A DNA stretch of 64,000 bases. It comes from Paucibacter aquatile. GTDB lineage: Bacteria > Pseudomonadota > Gammaproteobacteria > Burkholderiales > Burkholderiaceae_C. The position numbers and the translations under genes were made by a program. The notes beneath the pieces were generated by a model, which saw only the letters and a list, made by a program, of their open reading frames with translations, did no database searches and had not been told where the DNA came from. The stretch covers positions 248,001-312,000 of the forward strand of contig NZ_POSP01000001.1 in NCBI RefSeq assembly GCF_002885975.1. Reading direction: 5' to 3'. Shown here piece by piece: positions 8,649 to 16,180 of the stretch (positions are counted from its first letter, which is position 1; every line of letters starts with the position of its first letter).

Positions 8649-9488
8649 ATGGCCCCATATTCATCCACTTCCATTGCCGCGTCCGAAACGCCTCTGATTG
8701 AATTGCGCGATGTCAGCTGCGGTTATGGCGACCGGGTGATCCTGGAGCGCGTGAATCTGCGCATCCCGCGCGGCAAGGTGCTGGCCCTGATCGGCACCAG
8801 CGGCGGTGGCAAGACCACGGTCTTGCGCTTGCTGGGCCGGCAGATCAAGCCGATTTCGGGCCAGGTGCTGTTTGACGGCGTTGATCTCGCCGGCCTGGAT
8901 CTCGATGGGCTCTACGCCGTGCGGCGTCGCATGGGCATGCTCTTCCAGTTCGGCGCCTTGTTCACCGATCTGAGTGTGTTCGAGAACGTGGCCTTCCCGC
9001 TGCGCGAGCACACGAAACTGCCCGAAGCCATGATCCGCGATCTGGTGCTGATGAAGCTCAACGCGGTGGGCCTGCGTGGCGCACGCGACCTGCTGCCCTC
9101 CGAGATCTCTGGCGGCATGGCGCGCCGGGTGGCCTTGGCGCGCGCCATTGCGCTGGACCCGGACCTGGTTTTGTACGACGAGCCCTTTGCGGGCTTGGAC
9201 CCCATATCCCTGGGTGTAGCTGCGCGCTTGATCCGCGACCTGAACGATGCGCTCGGATTGAGCAGCATCATCGTGTCCCATGATCTGCATGAAACCTTTA
9301 CCATCGCCGACGAGGTGGCCATGATTGCCAATGGCCGCGTGGTCGCCCAGGGCACGCCGGACGACTTGCGCCACAGCAGCGACCCGCTGGTGCAGCAGTT
9401 CGTCGGTGCCCATGCCGATGGTCCCGTGCGTTTCCATCAGCCAGCTTGCCCGGTGAACCAGGATTTCGGTCTGGGGGTGTCGGCATGA
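8649..9488 (+). CDS. mlaF: MlaF, ATPase of the phospholipid ABC transporter
   Basis: 279 residues from ATG 8649 (MAPYSSTS), with AAGG just upstream; the open frame to 8415 has no support. Walker A is GTSGGGKTT, the signature motif is EISGGMARR, Walker B is LVLYDEPFAGLDP and the switch is SHDLHE. The ISGGM form and the neighbouring MlaE and MlaD identify the lipid-transport branch (Mla/Ttg2). MlaF drives movement of phospholipids between the inner membrane and periplasmic MlaC and so helps keep outer-membrane lipid asymmetry. Its stop overlaps the mlaE start. The extra C-terminal tail of about 25 residues after the ATPase core is variable in this family. Confidence 0.95.
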   Translation: MAPYSSTSIAASETPLIELRDVSCGYGDRVILERVNLRIPRGKVLALIGTSGGGKTTVLRLLGRQIKPISGQVLFDGVDLAGLDLDGLYAVRRRMGMLFQFGALFTDLSVFENVAFPLREHTKLPEAMIRDLVLMKLNAVGLRGARDLLPSEISGGMARRVALARAIALDPDLVLYDEPFAGLDPISLGVAARLIRDLNDALGLSSIIVSHDLHETFTIADEVAMIANGRVVAQGTPDDLRHSSDPLVQQFVGAHADGPVRFHQPACPVNQDFGLGVSA

Positions 9489-10276
9489 TGGCGACCCTGA
9501 CGCAGTTCTCCGCCCGACTGGGCCGCACATTGCGACAGCAGTTGGTGGATTTGGGGTCCAGCACCCGGCTGTTTTTCCAGCTTCTGGCCCGCACGCCGGC
9601 CGCCCTGCTGCGTTTCTCGCTGGTGCGCGAGCAAATCTATTTCCTGGGCAATCGATCCTTGTCTCTGATCGGCGTCTCGGGCTTGTTCGTTGGCTTTGTG
9701 CTGGCGCTGCAGGGCTATTACACCTTGCAACGCTATGGTTCGGCCGAGGCCGTGGGCTTGCTGGTGGCGCTGAGCTTGGTGCGCGAGTTGGGTCCGGTGG
9801 TTTCTGCCCTCTTGTTTGCGGGCCGTGCCGGTACCTCTTTGACGGCAGAGATCGGCTTGATGAAGGCCGGCGAGCAACTGACCGCGATGGAAATGATGGC
9901 GGTCGATCCGTTGACCCGGGTGCTGGCGCCGCGTTTCTGGGGTGGCTTCATCGCCATGCCGCTGCTGGCGGCGCTGTTCTCGGCCATTGGCATCATCGGA
10001 GGCTGGCTGGTGGCCGTGCCCCTGATCGGCATTGATGCGGGCGCTTTCTGGTCGCAGATGCAGGGCGGCGTGGACGTCTGGGCCGATGTCGGCAATGGCG
10101 TCATCAAGAGTTTGGTCTTTGGTATCACCGTGACCTTTGTGGCTTTGCTGCAAGGCTATGCCTGCAAGCCCACGCCCGATGGCGTGGCGCAGGCGACCAC
10201 GCGCACGGTGGTGATGTCGTCGTTGGCGGTGCTGGCACTGGACTTTGTGCTGACCGCGATGATGTTCTCGATTTGA
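9485..10276 (+). CDS. mlaE: MlaE, permease of the phospholipid transporter
   Basis: 263 residues from the ATG that overlaps the mlaF stop (ATGA at 9485). Hydrophobic segments and the highly conserved block SLVRELGPVVSALLFAGRAG are diagnostic of MlaE/TrnB permeases, followed by EIGLMKAGEQLTAMEMM. The N-terminal helix (ARTPAALLRFSLVREQIYFLG) is the interfacial helix of this family. It forms the core of the MlaFEDB inner-membrane complex. MlaD starts 16 bases downstream. Confidence 0.95.
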   Translation: MMATLTQFSARLGRTLRQQLVDLGSSTRLFFQLLARTPAALLRFSLVREQIYFLGNRSLSLIGVSGLFVGFVLALQGYYTLQRYGSAEAVGLLVALSLVRELGPVVSALLFAGRAGTSLTAEIGLMKAGEQLTAMEMMAVDPLTRVLAPRFWGGFIAMPLLAALFSAIGIIGGWLVAVPLIGIDAGAFWSQMQGGVDVWADVGNGVIKSLVFGITVTFVALLQGYACKPTPDGVAQATTRTVVMSSLAVLALDFVLTAMMFSI

Positions 10277-10292
10277 TTTGTAGGGGTAGAGG

Positions 10293-10778
10293 ATGCAAGC
10301 CTCAAGGCATGACGCATGGGTGGGTTTCTTTGTGCTGCTGGGCGGCGCCGCGCTGCTGTTCCTGGCCCTCAAAGCCGGCAACCTGCTGAGCCTGAACTTT
10401 GACGAGACCTACCAGGTCACGGCCAAGTTCGACAATATCGGTGGCCTCAAGGCCCGCGCCGCGGTCAAGAGTGCCGGCGTGGTGATCGGCCGGGTGGAAT
10501 CCATCACCTTCGATGACAAGAGCTTCCAGGCCAAGGTGGTGATGAAGCTCTACAAAAACGTGGCCTTTCCCAAGGACAGCTCTGCCAAGATCCTGACCGC
10601 CGGCCTGCTGGGTGAGCAGTACATCGGTCTTGAGGCCGGTGCGGACGAGAAGAACTTGGCTGCAGGCGACAACATCAGCCAGACGCAATCGGCCGTGGTG
10701 CTGGAAAACCTGATTGGCCAATTCCTTTACAACAAGGCCGCCGATTCCGGCACGCCGGCCGGCGGGGCCAAACCATGA
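10293..10778 (+). CDS. mlaD: MlaD, MCE-domain substrate-binding subunit
   Basis: 161 residues. One N-terminal membrane helix (WVGFFVLLGGAALLFLAL) is followed by a single MCE domain beginning TYQVTAKFDNIGGLKARAAV and containing GVVIGRV and AKILTAGLLGEQYIGLE. MlaD forms a hexameric ring on the periplasmic face and passes lipids to MlaC. The length is normal for a betaproteobacterial MlaD. The start at 10293 has TAGGGGTAGAGG upstream. Its stop overlaps the mlaA start in an ATGA. Confidence 0.95.
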   Translation: MQASRHDAWVGFFVLLGGAALLFLALKAGNLLSLNFDETYQVTAKFDNIGGLKARAAVKSAGVVIGRVESITFDDKSFQAKVVMKLYKNVAFPKDSSAKILTAGLLGEQYIGLEAGADEKNLAAGDNISQTQSAVVLENLIGQFLYNKAADSGTPAGGAKP

Positions 10779-11545
10779 GAGCCCGAATGGACCGCTCCTG
10801 GCGCCGTGTCGCACTGGTGCTGAGCATCCTCGTGCTGAGCGGATGCGCCAGCCTGCGTGGCCCGGGTGCGCCGGGCCAGAAACTCGACCCCTGGGAAAAC
10901 TGGAACCGCAAGGTCTTCAACTTCAACGAGTCTTTGGACACCCATGTGCTCAAGCCCGTGGCCACCGTGTACAGCGACATCGTGCCCGCACCGGTGCGCC
11001 TGGCCGCGGACAATTTTTTTAGCAATGTGGCGGACGCCTGGTCGGCGGTGAATCTCTTGCTGCAGGGCCGCTTCAAGGCCAGCGTGGAGCAGGGCATGCG
11101 CTTTGCGGTGAACTCCACCCTGGGTTTCGGTGGCTTGATCGACATCTCCACCGAAGTGGGCCTGGAGCGCAAGAGCGAAGACCTGGGCAAGACCTTTGGT
11201 GTCTGGGGCACGGGTACGGGCGCCTACATCGTTTGGCCCCTGTTTGGCCCATCGTCCGTGCGTGACACCTTGGCGCTGCCCTTCGACCGCATCGCCACAT
11301 CGCCTTCGCTCGTTGTCAAGGATGGCTACAGCAAGACGGCGCTGTCGGCCTTGCAACTGGTCAACGCTCGAGCCAACTTCTTGCGTGCAGGGGAGATGCT
11401 GGATGGCATTGCATTGGACAAGTACACCTTCATCCGTGATGCCTATCTGCAGCGCCGCGGCAGCTTTGGCAGCGATGACGAGTACGAAGTGCTGACGCCC
11501 GAAGCGCCTGCCGTTCCCGCGTCCAGCCCGCAAGCCGGGCCCTGA
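10775..11545 (+). CDS. mlaA: MlaA (VacJ), outer-membrane lipoprotein of the Mla pathway
   Basis: 256 residues. A signal sequence ends in the lipobox LSGC with Cys24 as the lipidated residue. The MlaA core follows: DPWENWNRKVFNFNE, then NSTLGFGGLIDI, GVWGTGTGAYIVWPLFGPSS and RDTLALPFD. MlaA forms a doughnut in the outer membrane that removes misplaced phospholipids and hands them to MlaC. In E. coli mlaA lies apart from mlaFEDCB; here it sits inside the operon, as in many betaproteobacteria. Residues 230-256 are a low-complexity Ala/Pro/Ser tail. An inverted repeat at 11529-11536 and 11549-11556 spans the stop codon without a T-run. Confidence 0.95.
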   Translation: MRARMDRSWRRVALVLSILVLSGCASLRGPGAPGQKLDPWENWNRKVFNFNESLDTHVLKPVATVYSDIVPAPVRLAADNFFSNVADAWSAVNLLLQGRFKASVEQGMRFAVNSTLGFGGLIDISTEVGLERKSEDLGKTFGVWGTGTGAYIVWPLFGPSSVRDTLALPFDRIATSPSLVVKDGYSKTALSALQLVNARANFLRAGEMLDGIALDKYTFIRDAYLQRRGSFGSDDEYEVLTPEAPAVPASSPQAGP

Positions 11546-11659
11546 ACGGGCTTGCGCTTGCTCGCCCCGAACGTTGACGCGCCTTGGGGTGGTGAACCGA
11601 ATTTCGGCTCGCGCGTTGTGTATGACTGAGCCCCTCCGAGATTGAAAGGAACCGCAAGA

Positions 11660-12310
11660 ATGATCGCCACCAAACGCCTGGTTCTGCGCAGCCTGCTGGC
11701 TGCCGCGTGTGCTTTTTCCGCCGCCCTGCCGCTGCAAACCGCCTGGGCGGCCGATGCCAGCGCGCCGGACACCTTGATCCGCCAGCTCTCGCTGGAGACT
11801 CTGGAGACGGTCAAGAGCGACAAGGCCATCCAGGCCGGCGATCTGCAGAAGATCATCAATCTGGTCGATGGCAAGGTCATGCCGCATGTCAATTTCCAGC
11901 GCATGACCTCGTCGGCCGTGGGTCGCTTCTGGCGCCAGGCCACGCCCGAGCAGCAGCAGCGCCTGCAGGATGAATTCAAGACTTTGCTGGTGCGCACCTA
12001 CGCCGGCGCGCTGACCCAGGTCAAGGACCAGACCATCGCCCTGCGTCCGCTGCGCGCTTCGCCCAGCGACACCGAGGTGGTGGTCAAGACCGAGATCCGC
12101 GGCAAGGGCGATCCGATCCAGCTCGACTACCGCCTGGAAAAATCCGGCGCCGTCTGGAAGATCTACGACGTCAACGTGCTCGGCATCTGGCTGGCCGATC
12201 AATACCGCAACAGCTTCTCGCAAGAGATTGGCGCCAACGGCATCGACGGCCTGATCAAGGCCTTGACCGAGCGCAACCAGAAGGCTGCGGCCGCTGGCGG
12301 CAAGGCCTGA
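11660..12310 (+). CDS. mlaC: MlaC, periplasmic phospholipid carrier
   Basis: 216 residues from ATG 11660 (MIATKRLVLR); a TTG at 11642 is less likely. AAGGA lies 11 bases before the ATG. A signal peptide ends near AWAA. The mature protein shows the MlaC (Ttg2D) features MPHVNFQRMTSSAVGRFWR, then TYAGALTQVKDQ and WKIYDVNVLGIWLADQYR. It ferries phospholipids between MlaA and MlaFEDB. It follows mlaA by about 115 bases, the only sizeable gap in the operon, so a second promoter there is possible. Confidence 0.95.
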   Translation: MIATKRLVLRSLLAAACAFSAALPLQTAWAADASAPDTLIRQLSLETLETVKSDKAIQAGDLQKIINLVDGKVMPHVNFQRMTSSAVGRFWRQATPEQQQRLQDEFKTLLVRTYAGALTQVKDQTIALRPLRASPSDTEVVVKTEIRGKGDPIQLDYRLEKSGAVWKIYDVNVLGIWLADQYRNSFSQEIGANGIDGLIKALTERNQKAAAAGGKA

Positions 12311-12330
12311 GGCGCGGAACGGTGAGCTCC

Positions 12331-12651
12331 ATGCCCTCCATGCTCAAGCTGCCCGCTTCGGTGGGTTTGAGCGAAGCGGGTTTGCTGTGGCCCGGCCTGC
12401 AGCAGAGCCTGCGCGCCGAGTGCGCGCAGCTGCGCAGCGCGGCGGCCCGCGAGCTGAACCTCAGCCTCGCCGACTTGCAACATTTCGATTCGGCCGTGCT
12501 GACTCTGCTGATCAGCGCCGCACGCCTGTGCCAGGCTGAAGGCCTGAAGTTGCGCCTGCATGAGGTGCCGGCCAAGCTGCAGGAGCTGGCCCGGGTCTAC
12601 GGCGTGGCCGAGCTGCTCTGGCCTGAGTTGGTGCCCGCCACCGCCGCTTGA
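12331..12651 (+). CDS. mlaB: MlaB, STAS-domain subunit of the Mla complex
   Basis: 106 residues from ATG 12331, with GGTGAG close upstream; GTG at 12322 is an alternative that adds three residues. The protein is one STAS fold: LNLSLADLQHFDSAVLTLLISA, with the family's DSA turn, then a helix ending in the C-terminal LARVYGVAELLW. MlaB binds the MlaF ATPase and stabilises it. It lies 21 bases after mlaC and closes the operon, ahead of convergent hexR. Confidence 0.88.
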   Translation: MPSMLKLPASVGLSEAGLLWPGLQQSLRAECAQLRSAAARELNLSLADLQHFDSAVLTLLISAARLCQAEGLKLRLHEVPAKLQELARVYGVAELLWPELVPATAA

Positions 12652-12696
12652 CGATGCCCAATGGCGCGCTGGGCTCCCGTCCGGCGTCTCTGTCGT

Positions 12697-13563
12697 TCAG
12701 CTGATGTAGCGTTTGCCGCGCAGATTGCGCTTGATCTCCTGCAGCATGGGCCGCAGGTCGGCGCCCAGGCGCAGGGCCACGCCGGTGGTCAGGATGTCCA
12801 CCGCCGTCAGGTGCAGCAGGCGCGACACCATGGGGCTGTAACGGTCATAGTCCTCGGGGTGGTCCACCGCCAGCAAGACCTGGCCCGGGCTCAGGCCCAG
12901 CTGCGCCAGGGGCGAGCCACTGGCGGTGATGATGATGGTGGTCGCGCCTTTTTTGCGCGCGATCTCGGCCGCGTCCAGCAGGTCACGGCTGCGGCCGGAA
13001 TTGCTGATGATGACGGCGCAATCGCCCGGCTGCAGCATGGTGGCACTCATCAGCTGCACATGGCCGTCGCTGCAGGCAGCGGTGTTGATGCCCAGGCGGA
13101 AGAACTTGTGCTGGGCATCCTGGGCCACGATGCCGGAGTTGCCCACGCCGTAGAACTCGATGCGGCGTTGGTTGCGCGCCGCTTCGGCCAAGGCATTGAT
13201 GGCGCATTCAAACGCATGGCTGGCCGCGTCGTTGCGGTAGTGCAGCAAGGCAGCGACCGCGTTGTCCACCACCTTGACGATCAGGTCGCCGGGCTTCTCG
13301 TCCTCGTCCACCGCGCGGTGCACAAAGGGCACGCCTTCGTTGACGCTGCCGGCCAGCTTGCGCTTGAAATCGGTCAGGCCGTCATAGCCCACGCTGCGGC
13401 AAAAGCGCACCACGGTGGGCTTGGACACATGGGCCCGATCGGCCAGCTCGCTGACGGGCAGATTGGCAAAAGCCCGTGCATCGCCGAGCAAGAGCTTGGC
13501 CACCCGCTGCTCGGCCGGCGGCAGGGCCGGTAGCGCGGCCTTGACGCGTTCAAGAATGCTCAT
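12697..13563 (-). CDS. hexR: HexR-like RpiR-family regulator of central carbon metabolism
   Basis: 288 residues. The start at 13563 overlaps the zwf stop as ATGA. The N-terminal HTH (RpiR type, residues 1-77) contains PPAEQRVAKLLL and HVSKPTVVRFCRSVGYDG. A SIS sugar-phosphate domain follows at about 115-250, with RRIEFYGVGNSG, ISNSGRS and ITASGSPLA. HexR represses sugar catabolic genes such as zwf and is released by 2-keto-3-deoxy-6-phosphogluconate in other proteobacteria. Linkage to zwf here, and tal-pgi opposite, fits that role. A repeat in the zwf-tal spacer is a possible site for it. Confidence 0.88.
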   Translation of the reverse strand: MSILERVKAALPALPPAEQRVAKLLLGDARAFANLPVSELADRAHVSKPTVVRFCRSVGYDGLTDFKRKLAGSVNEGVPFVHRAVDEDEKPGDLIVKVVDNAVAALLHYRNDAASHAFECAINALAEAARNQRRIEFYGVGNSGIVAQDAQHKFFRLGINTAACSDGHVQLMSATMLQPGDCAVIISNSGRSRDLLDAAEIARKKGATTIIITASGSPLAQLGLSPGQVLLAVDHPEDYDRYSPMVSRLLHLTAVDILTTGVALRLGADLRPMLQEIKRNLRGKRYIS

Positions 13564-15005
13564 GTTTCTTCTGACCAGGCAAAGCCATCGCGCGCCACCA
13601 ATGCGCTGGCGGCGGCCGGGCCCCAGGAGCCTGCGGTGTAGGGGCGGGGGCCGGCGCTGTCTTGCTTCCAGGCGTCGAGGATGGGCTCGACCCAGCGCCA
13701 AGCCTGCTCTTGCTCATCGCTGCGCACGAACAGGTTCAGTCGGCCGGCGATGGCGTCCAGCAGCAGGCGTTCGTAGGCGCCGACGCGGTTGCTGGCGAAG
13801 GCCTTGTCAAAGTCCAGGTCCAGCGACACGGGCGACAGGGCCTCGCCATGGGCGCCGCCCTTGGCGGCCAGCAGTTGCAGCTCCAGGCCGTCTTCCGGTT
13901 GTAGCTTGATCACCAGGCGGTTGGCCTGGTTGGTGCCCGGGAAAATCGGGTGCGGCACGGGGCGGAAGTTGATGACGATTTGCGCGTCACGGGCCGCCAG
14001 GCGTTTGCCGGTGCGCAGGTAGAAGGGCACGCCGGCCCAGCGCCAGTTCTGCACCTCGGTGCGCAGGGCGACAAAGGTTTCGCAGGGGCTGTCGGCCGGC
14101 ACCTTGGCTTCGTCGAGATAACCTGGTACGGCCACGCCGCCCACCGTGCCGGCGCGGTACTGGCCGCGCACCACATCGCGGGCCACGCTCTCCGGCGTGA
14201 AGGGCTTGAGCGAGCGCAGCACCTTGAGCTTTTCGTCGCGGATGGCGTCGGCGTCGTTGGTCGAGGGCGGCTCCATGGCAATCATGGTCAGCAGCTGCAG
14301 GGCATGGTTCTGGATCATGTCGCGCAGCGCGCCGGTGCCGTCGTAGAAGGCGCCCCGTGTGCCCACGCCCAGCTCTTCGGCCAGGGTGATCTGGATGTTG
14401 GCGATGCTCTCGCGGCGCCACAGCGGTTCGAACAAGGCGTTGCCAAAGCGCAGGGCCGAGAGGTTCTGCACCGAGGGCTTGCCGAGGTAGTGGTCGATGC
14501 GGAAGGCCTGGCTTTCCTTGAAGACCGAGCGCACCACGGTGTTGATCTCTTGGGCGCTGGCCAAGTCGTGGCCCAGGGGTTTCTCCAGCACCACGCGCAC
14601 GCGCTCGTGGTTCAGGCCAGCTTCGCCGAGCTGCTGGCAGATCTGGGTGAAGAGATGCGGGCTGGTGGCCAGGTACAGCACCACGGTGTCGGCACTGCGC
14701 TCGTCCAGCCAGTCCTTGAGGCGCTGGTAATGCTCGGGCTGGGACAGGTCCATGCGGCGGTAGTGCAGCAGGGCGGCGAAGCGTTCGAACTCTTCCTCAT
14801 TGGGGCGCTTGGAGCCGTCCACCTCACGGAAGCGCTCCTTGAGCCATTCGCGGTAACGCTCGTCACTCATCTCGTCACGGGCCACGGCCAGAATGCGGCC
14901 GCCGGCCGGCAGCTTGCCGTGGCGGAAGGCCTGGAACAGGGCGGGCATGAGCTTGCGCCAGGTCAGGTCGCCAGTGCCGCCGAAGAAAACGAGATCGAAA
15001 GACAT
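13560..15005 (-). CDS. zwf: Glucose-6-phosphate 1-dehydrogenase
   Basis: 481 residues from ATG 15005 (MSFDLVFFGG). An in-frame ATG at 15029 would add eight residues, but the family begins right before the dinucleotide-binding GGTGDL. The active-site motif RIDHYLGK is present, as are EKPLGHDL and the C-terminal NRVGAYERLLLDAI. It oxidises glucose-6-phosphate to 6-phosphogluconolactone, feeding the oxidative pentose phosphate and Entner-Doudoroff routes. It is co-transcribed with hexR. No pgl or edd is next to it. Confidence 0.95.
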   Translation of the reverse strand: MSFDLVFFGGTGDLTWRKLMPALFQAFRHGKLPAGGRILAVARDEMSDERYREWLKERFREVDGSKRPNEEEFERFAALLHYRRMDLSQPEHYQRLKDWLDERSADTVVLYLATSPHLFTQICQQLGEAGLNHERVRVVLEKPLGHDLASAQEINTVVRSVFKESQAFRIDHYLGKPSVQNLSALRFGNALFEPLWRRESIANIQITLAEELGVGTRGAFYDGTGALRDMIQNHALQLLTMIAMEPPSTNDADAIRDEKLKVLRSLKPFTPESVARDVVRGQYRAGTVGGVAVPGYLDEAKVPADSPCETFVALRTEVQNWRWAGVPFYLRTGKRLAARDAQIVINFRPVPHPIFPGTNQANRLVIKLQPEDGLELQLLAAKGGAHGEALSPVSLDLDFDKAFASNRVGAYERLLLDAIAGRLNLFVRSDEQEQAWRWVEPILDAWKQDSAGPRPYTAGSWGPAAASALVARDGFAWSEET

Positions 15006-15048
15006 GAGATGGGCCCTGTTGCGGTTCATCGAAAAAATGAACCCTTGA

Positions 15049-15092
15049 TGTAACAAAGTTTCTGGAATTATGATGCATGAGTTTCGTAATTC
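15049..15092. promoter_or_regulatory. Repeat motifs in the zwf-tal spacer, possible operator
   Basis: Between the divergent zwf and tal genes, AGTTTC occurs twice (15057-15062 and 15080-15085), 23 bases apart. The first is preceded by TGTAAC (15049-15054). The second is followed by GTAATTC, which makes an inverted pair with GAATTA at 15065-15070. TGTAA and GTAATTC parts resemble halves of the TGTAAT-type HexR box known in gammaproteobacteria. The assignment is inference. Confidence 0.35.
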
Positions 15093-15188
15093 GGTCAATG
15101 CGGCCGGCCTTTTTTGCGGCGCTCATGGGGGTTTGCTCTCAAGCGCGGCTGTAACCGAGGCTCAGGCTTGCGGCGACAGGGACTGCGC

Positions 15189-15224
15189 AAGAGCGGTTCT
15201 AATGGAGGTTTGAACCGCTTTTTG
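15189..15224 (+). terminator. Hairpin with T-run in the tal leader
   Basis: AGCGGTTC (15192-15199) pairs with GAACCGCT (15212-15219) around a 12-base loop. A G-T pair and further A-T pairs extend the stem to AAG/TTT, and five T's follow the core. It has the form of an intrinsic terminator or attenuator. It sits only about 10 bases before the GTG start of tal and directly before the GGAG ribosome site. Confidence 0.45.
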
Positions 15225-15233
15225 GAGTGCCCC

Positions 15234-16178
15234 GTGAACCAGCTCGATCAACTCAAGTCCCTGACCACCGTCGTCGCCGACACCGGCAACTTTCTGCAGC
15301 TGGCCCAGTTCGCACCGCGCGACGCGACCACCAACCCCTCGCTGATCCTGAAAGCAGTGCAGTCGGCCGATTACGCGCCCCTGCTCAAGGACACCGTGGC
15401 TGCCCATCAAGGCAAGCCGCTGGACGAGATCGTCGACCAGGTGCTGGTGCGTTTCGGTCTGGAGATCCTCAAGGTCGTGCCGGGCCGTGTGTCGACCGAA
15501 GTCGATGCCCGCCTGAGCTTTGACCGCGCCGCCACCGTGGCCCGCGCGCGCCGCATCATGGCCTTGTACGAAGCCGCCGGCATCGGCCGTGAGCGCGTGC
15601 TGATCAAGATCGCCGCCACCTGGGAAGGCATCCAGGCCGCCGCTGAACTTGAGCGCGAAGGCATCCACTGCAATCTGACCCTGCTGTTCTCCTTCTGCCA
15701 GGCCGTGGCCTGCGGCGCCGCTGGCATCCAGCTGATCTCGCCCTTCGTCGGCCGCATTTACGACTGGTACAAGAAGAGCGCCGGTGCCGCCTGGGACGAA
15801 GCCGCCCAGGCCGGTGCCAACGATCCGGGCGTCAAGTCGGTCGCTCAGATCTACAACTACTTCAAGAAGCACGGCATCCAGACCGAGGTCATGGGTGCGA
15901 GCTTCCGCAATGTGGGCCAGATCCAGGCCCTGGCCGGCTGCGATCTGCTGACCATCAGCCCCGATCTGTTGAGCCAGCTGCAGGCCCTGGACGCGCCCCT
16001 GCCGCGCGCCCTGGATGCCGAGGCCGCGCGCGCCGCCGACATTGCTGCTGTTTCCTACGATGAAGCGGGTTTCCGCTTTGCCCTCAACCAGGATGCCATG
16101 GCCACCGAGAAGCTGGCCGAAGGCATCCGCCTGTTTGCCATTGACTCGGCCAAACTGGATCAGATGATCGCGAGTTGA
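15234..16178 (+). CDS. tal: Transaldolase (TalB type)
   Basis: 314 residues from GTG 15234 (NQLDQLKSLTTVVADTGNF), with GGAG seven bases upstream; this matches the family N-terminus. The Schiff-base lysine motif RVLIKIAATWEGI is present, as are DATTNPSL and FVGRIYDWYKK. It moves a dihydroxyacetone unit between sugar phosphates in the non-oxidative pentose phosphate pathway. The pgi ATG lies two bases after its stop, so the pair is co-transcribed. A hairpin in the leader may attenuate the operon. Confidence 0.95.
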   Translation: MNQLDQLKSLTTVVADTGNFLQLAQFAPRDATTNPSLILKAVQSADYAPLLKDTVAAHQGKPLDEIVDQVLVRFGLEILKVVPGRVSTEVDARLSFDRAATVARARRIMALYEAAGIGRERVLIKIAATWEGIQAAAELEREGIHCNLTLLFSFCQAVACGAAGIQLISPFVGRIYDWYKKSAGAAWDEAAQAGANDPGVKSVAQIYNYFKKHGIQTEVMGASFRNVGQIQALAGCDLLTISPDLLSQLQALDAPLPRALDAEAARAADIAAVSYDEAGFRFALNQDAMATEKLAEGIRLFAIDSAKLDQMIAS

Positions 16179-16180
16179 AG

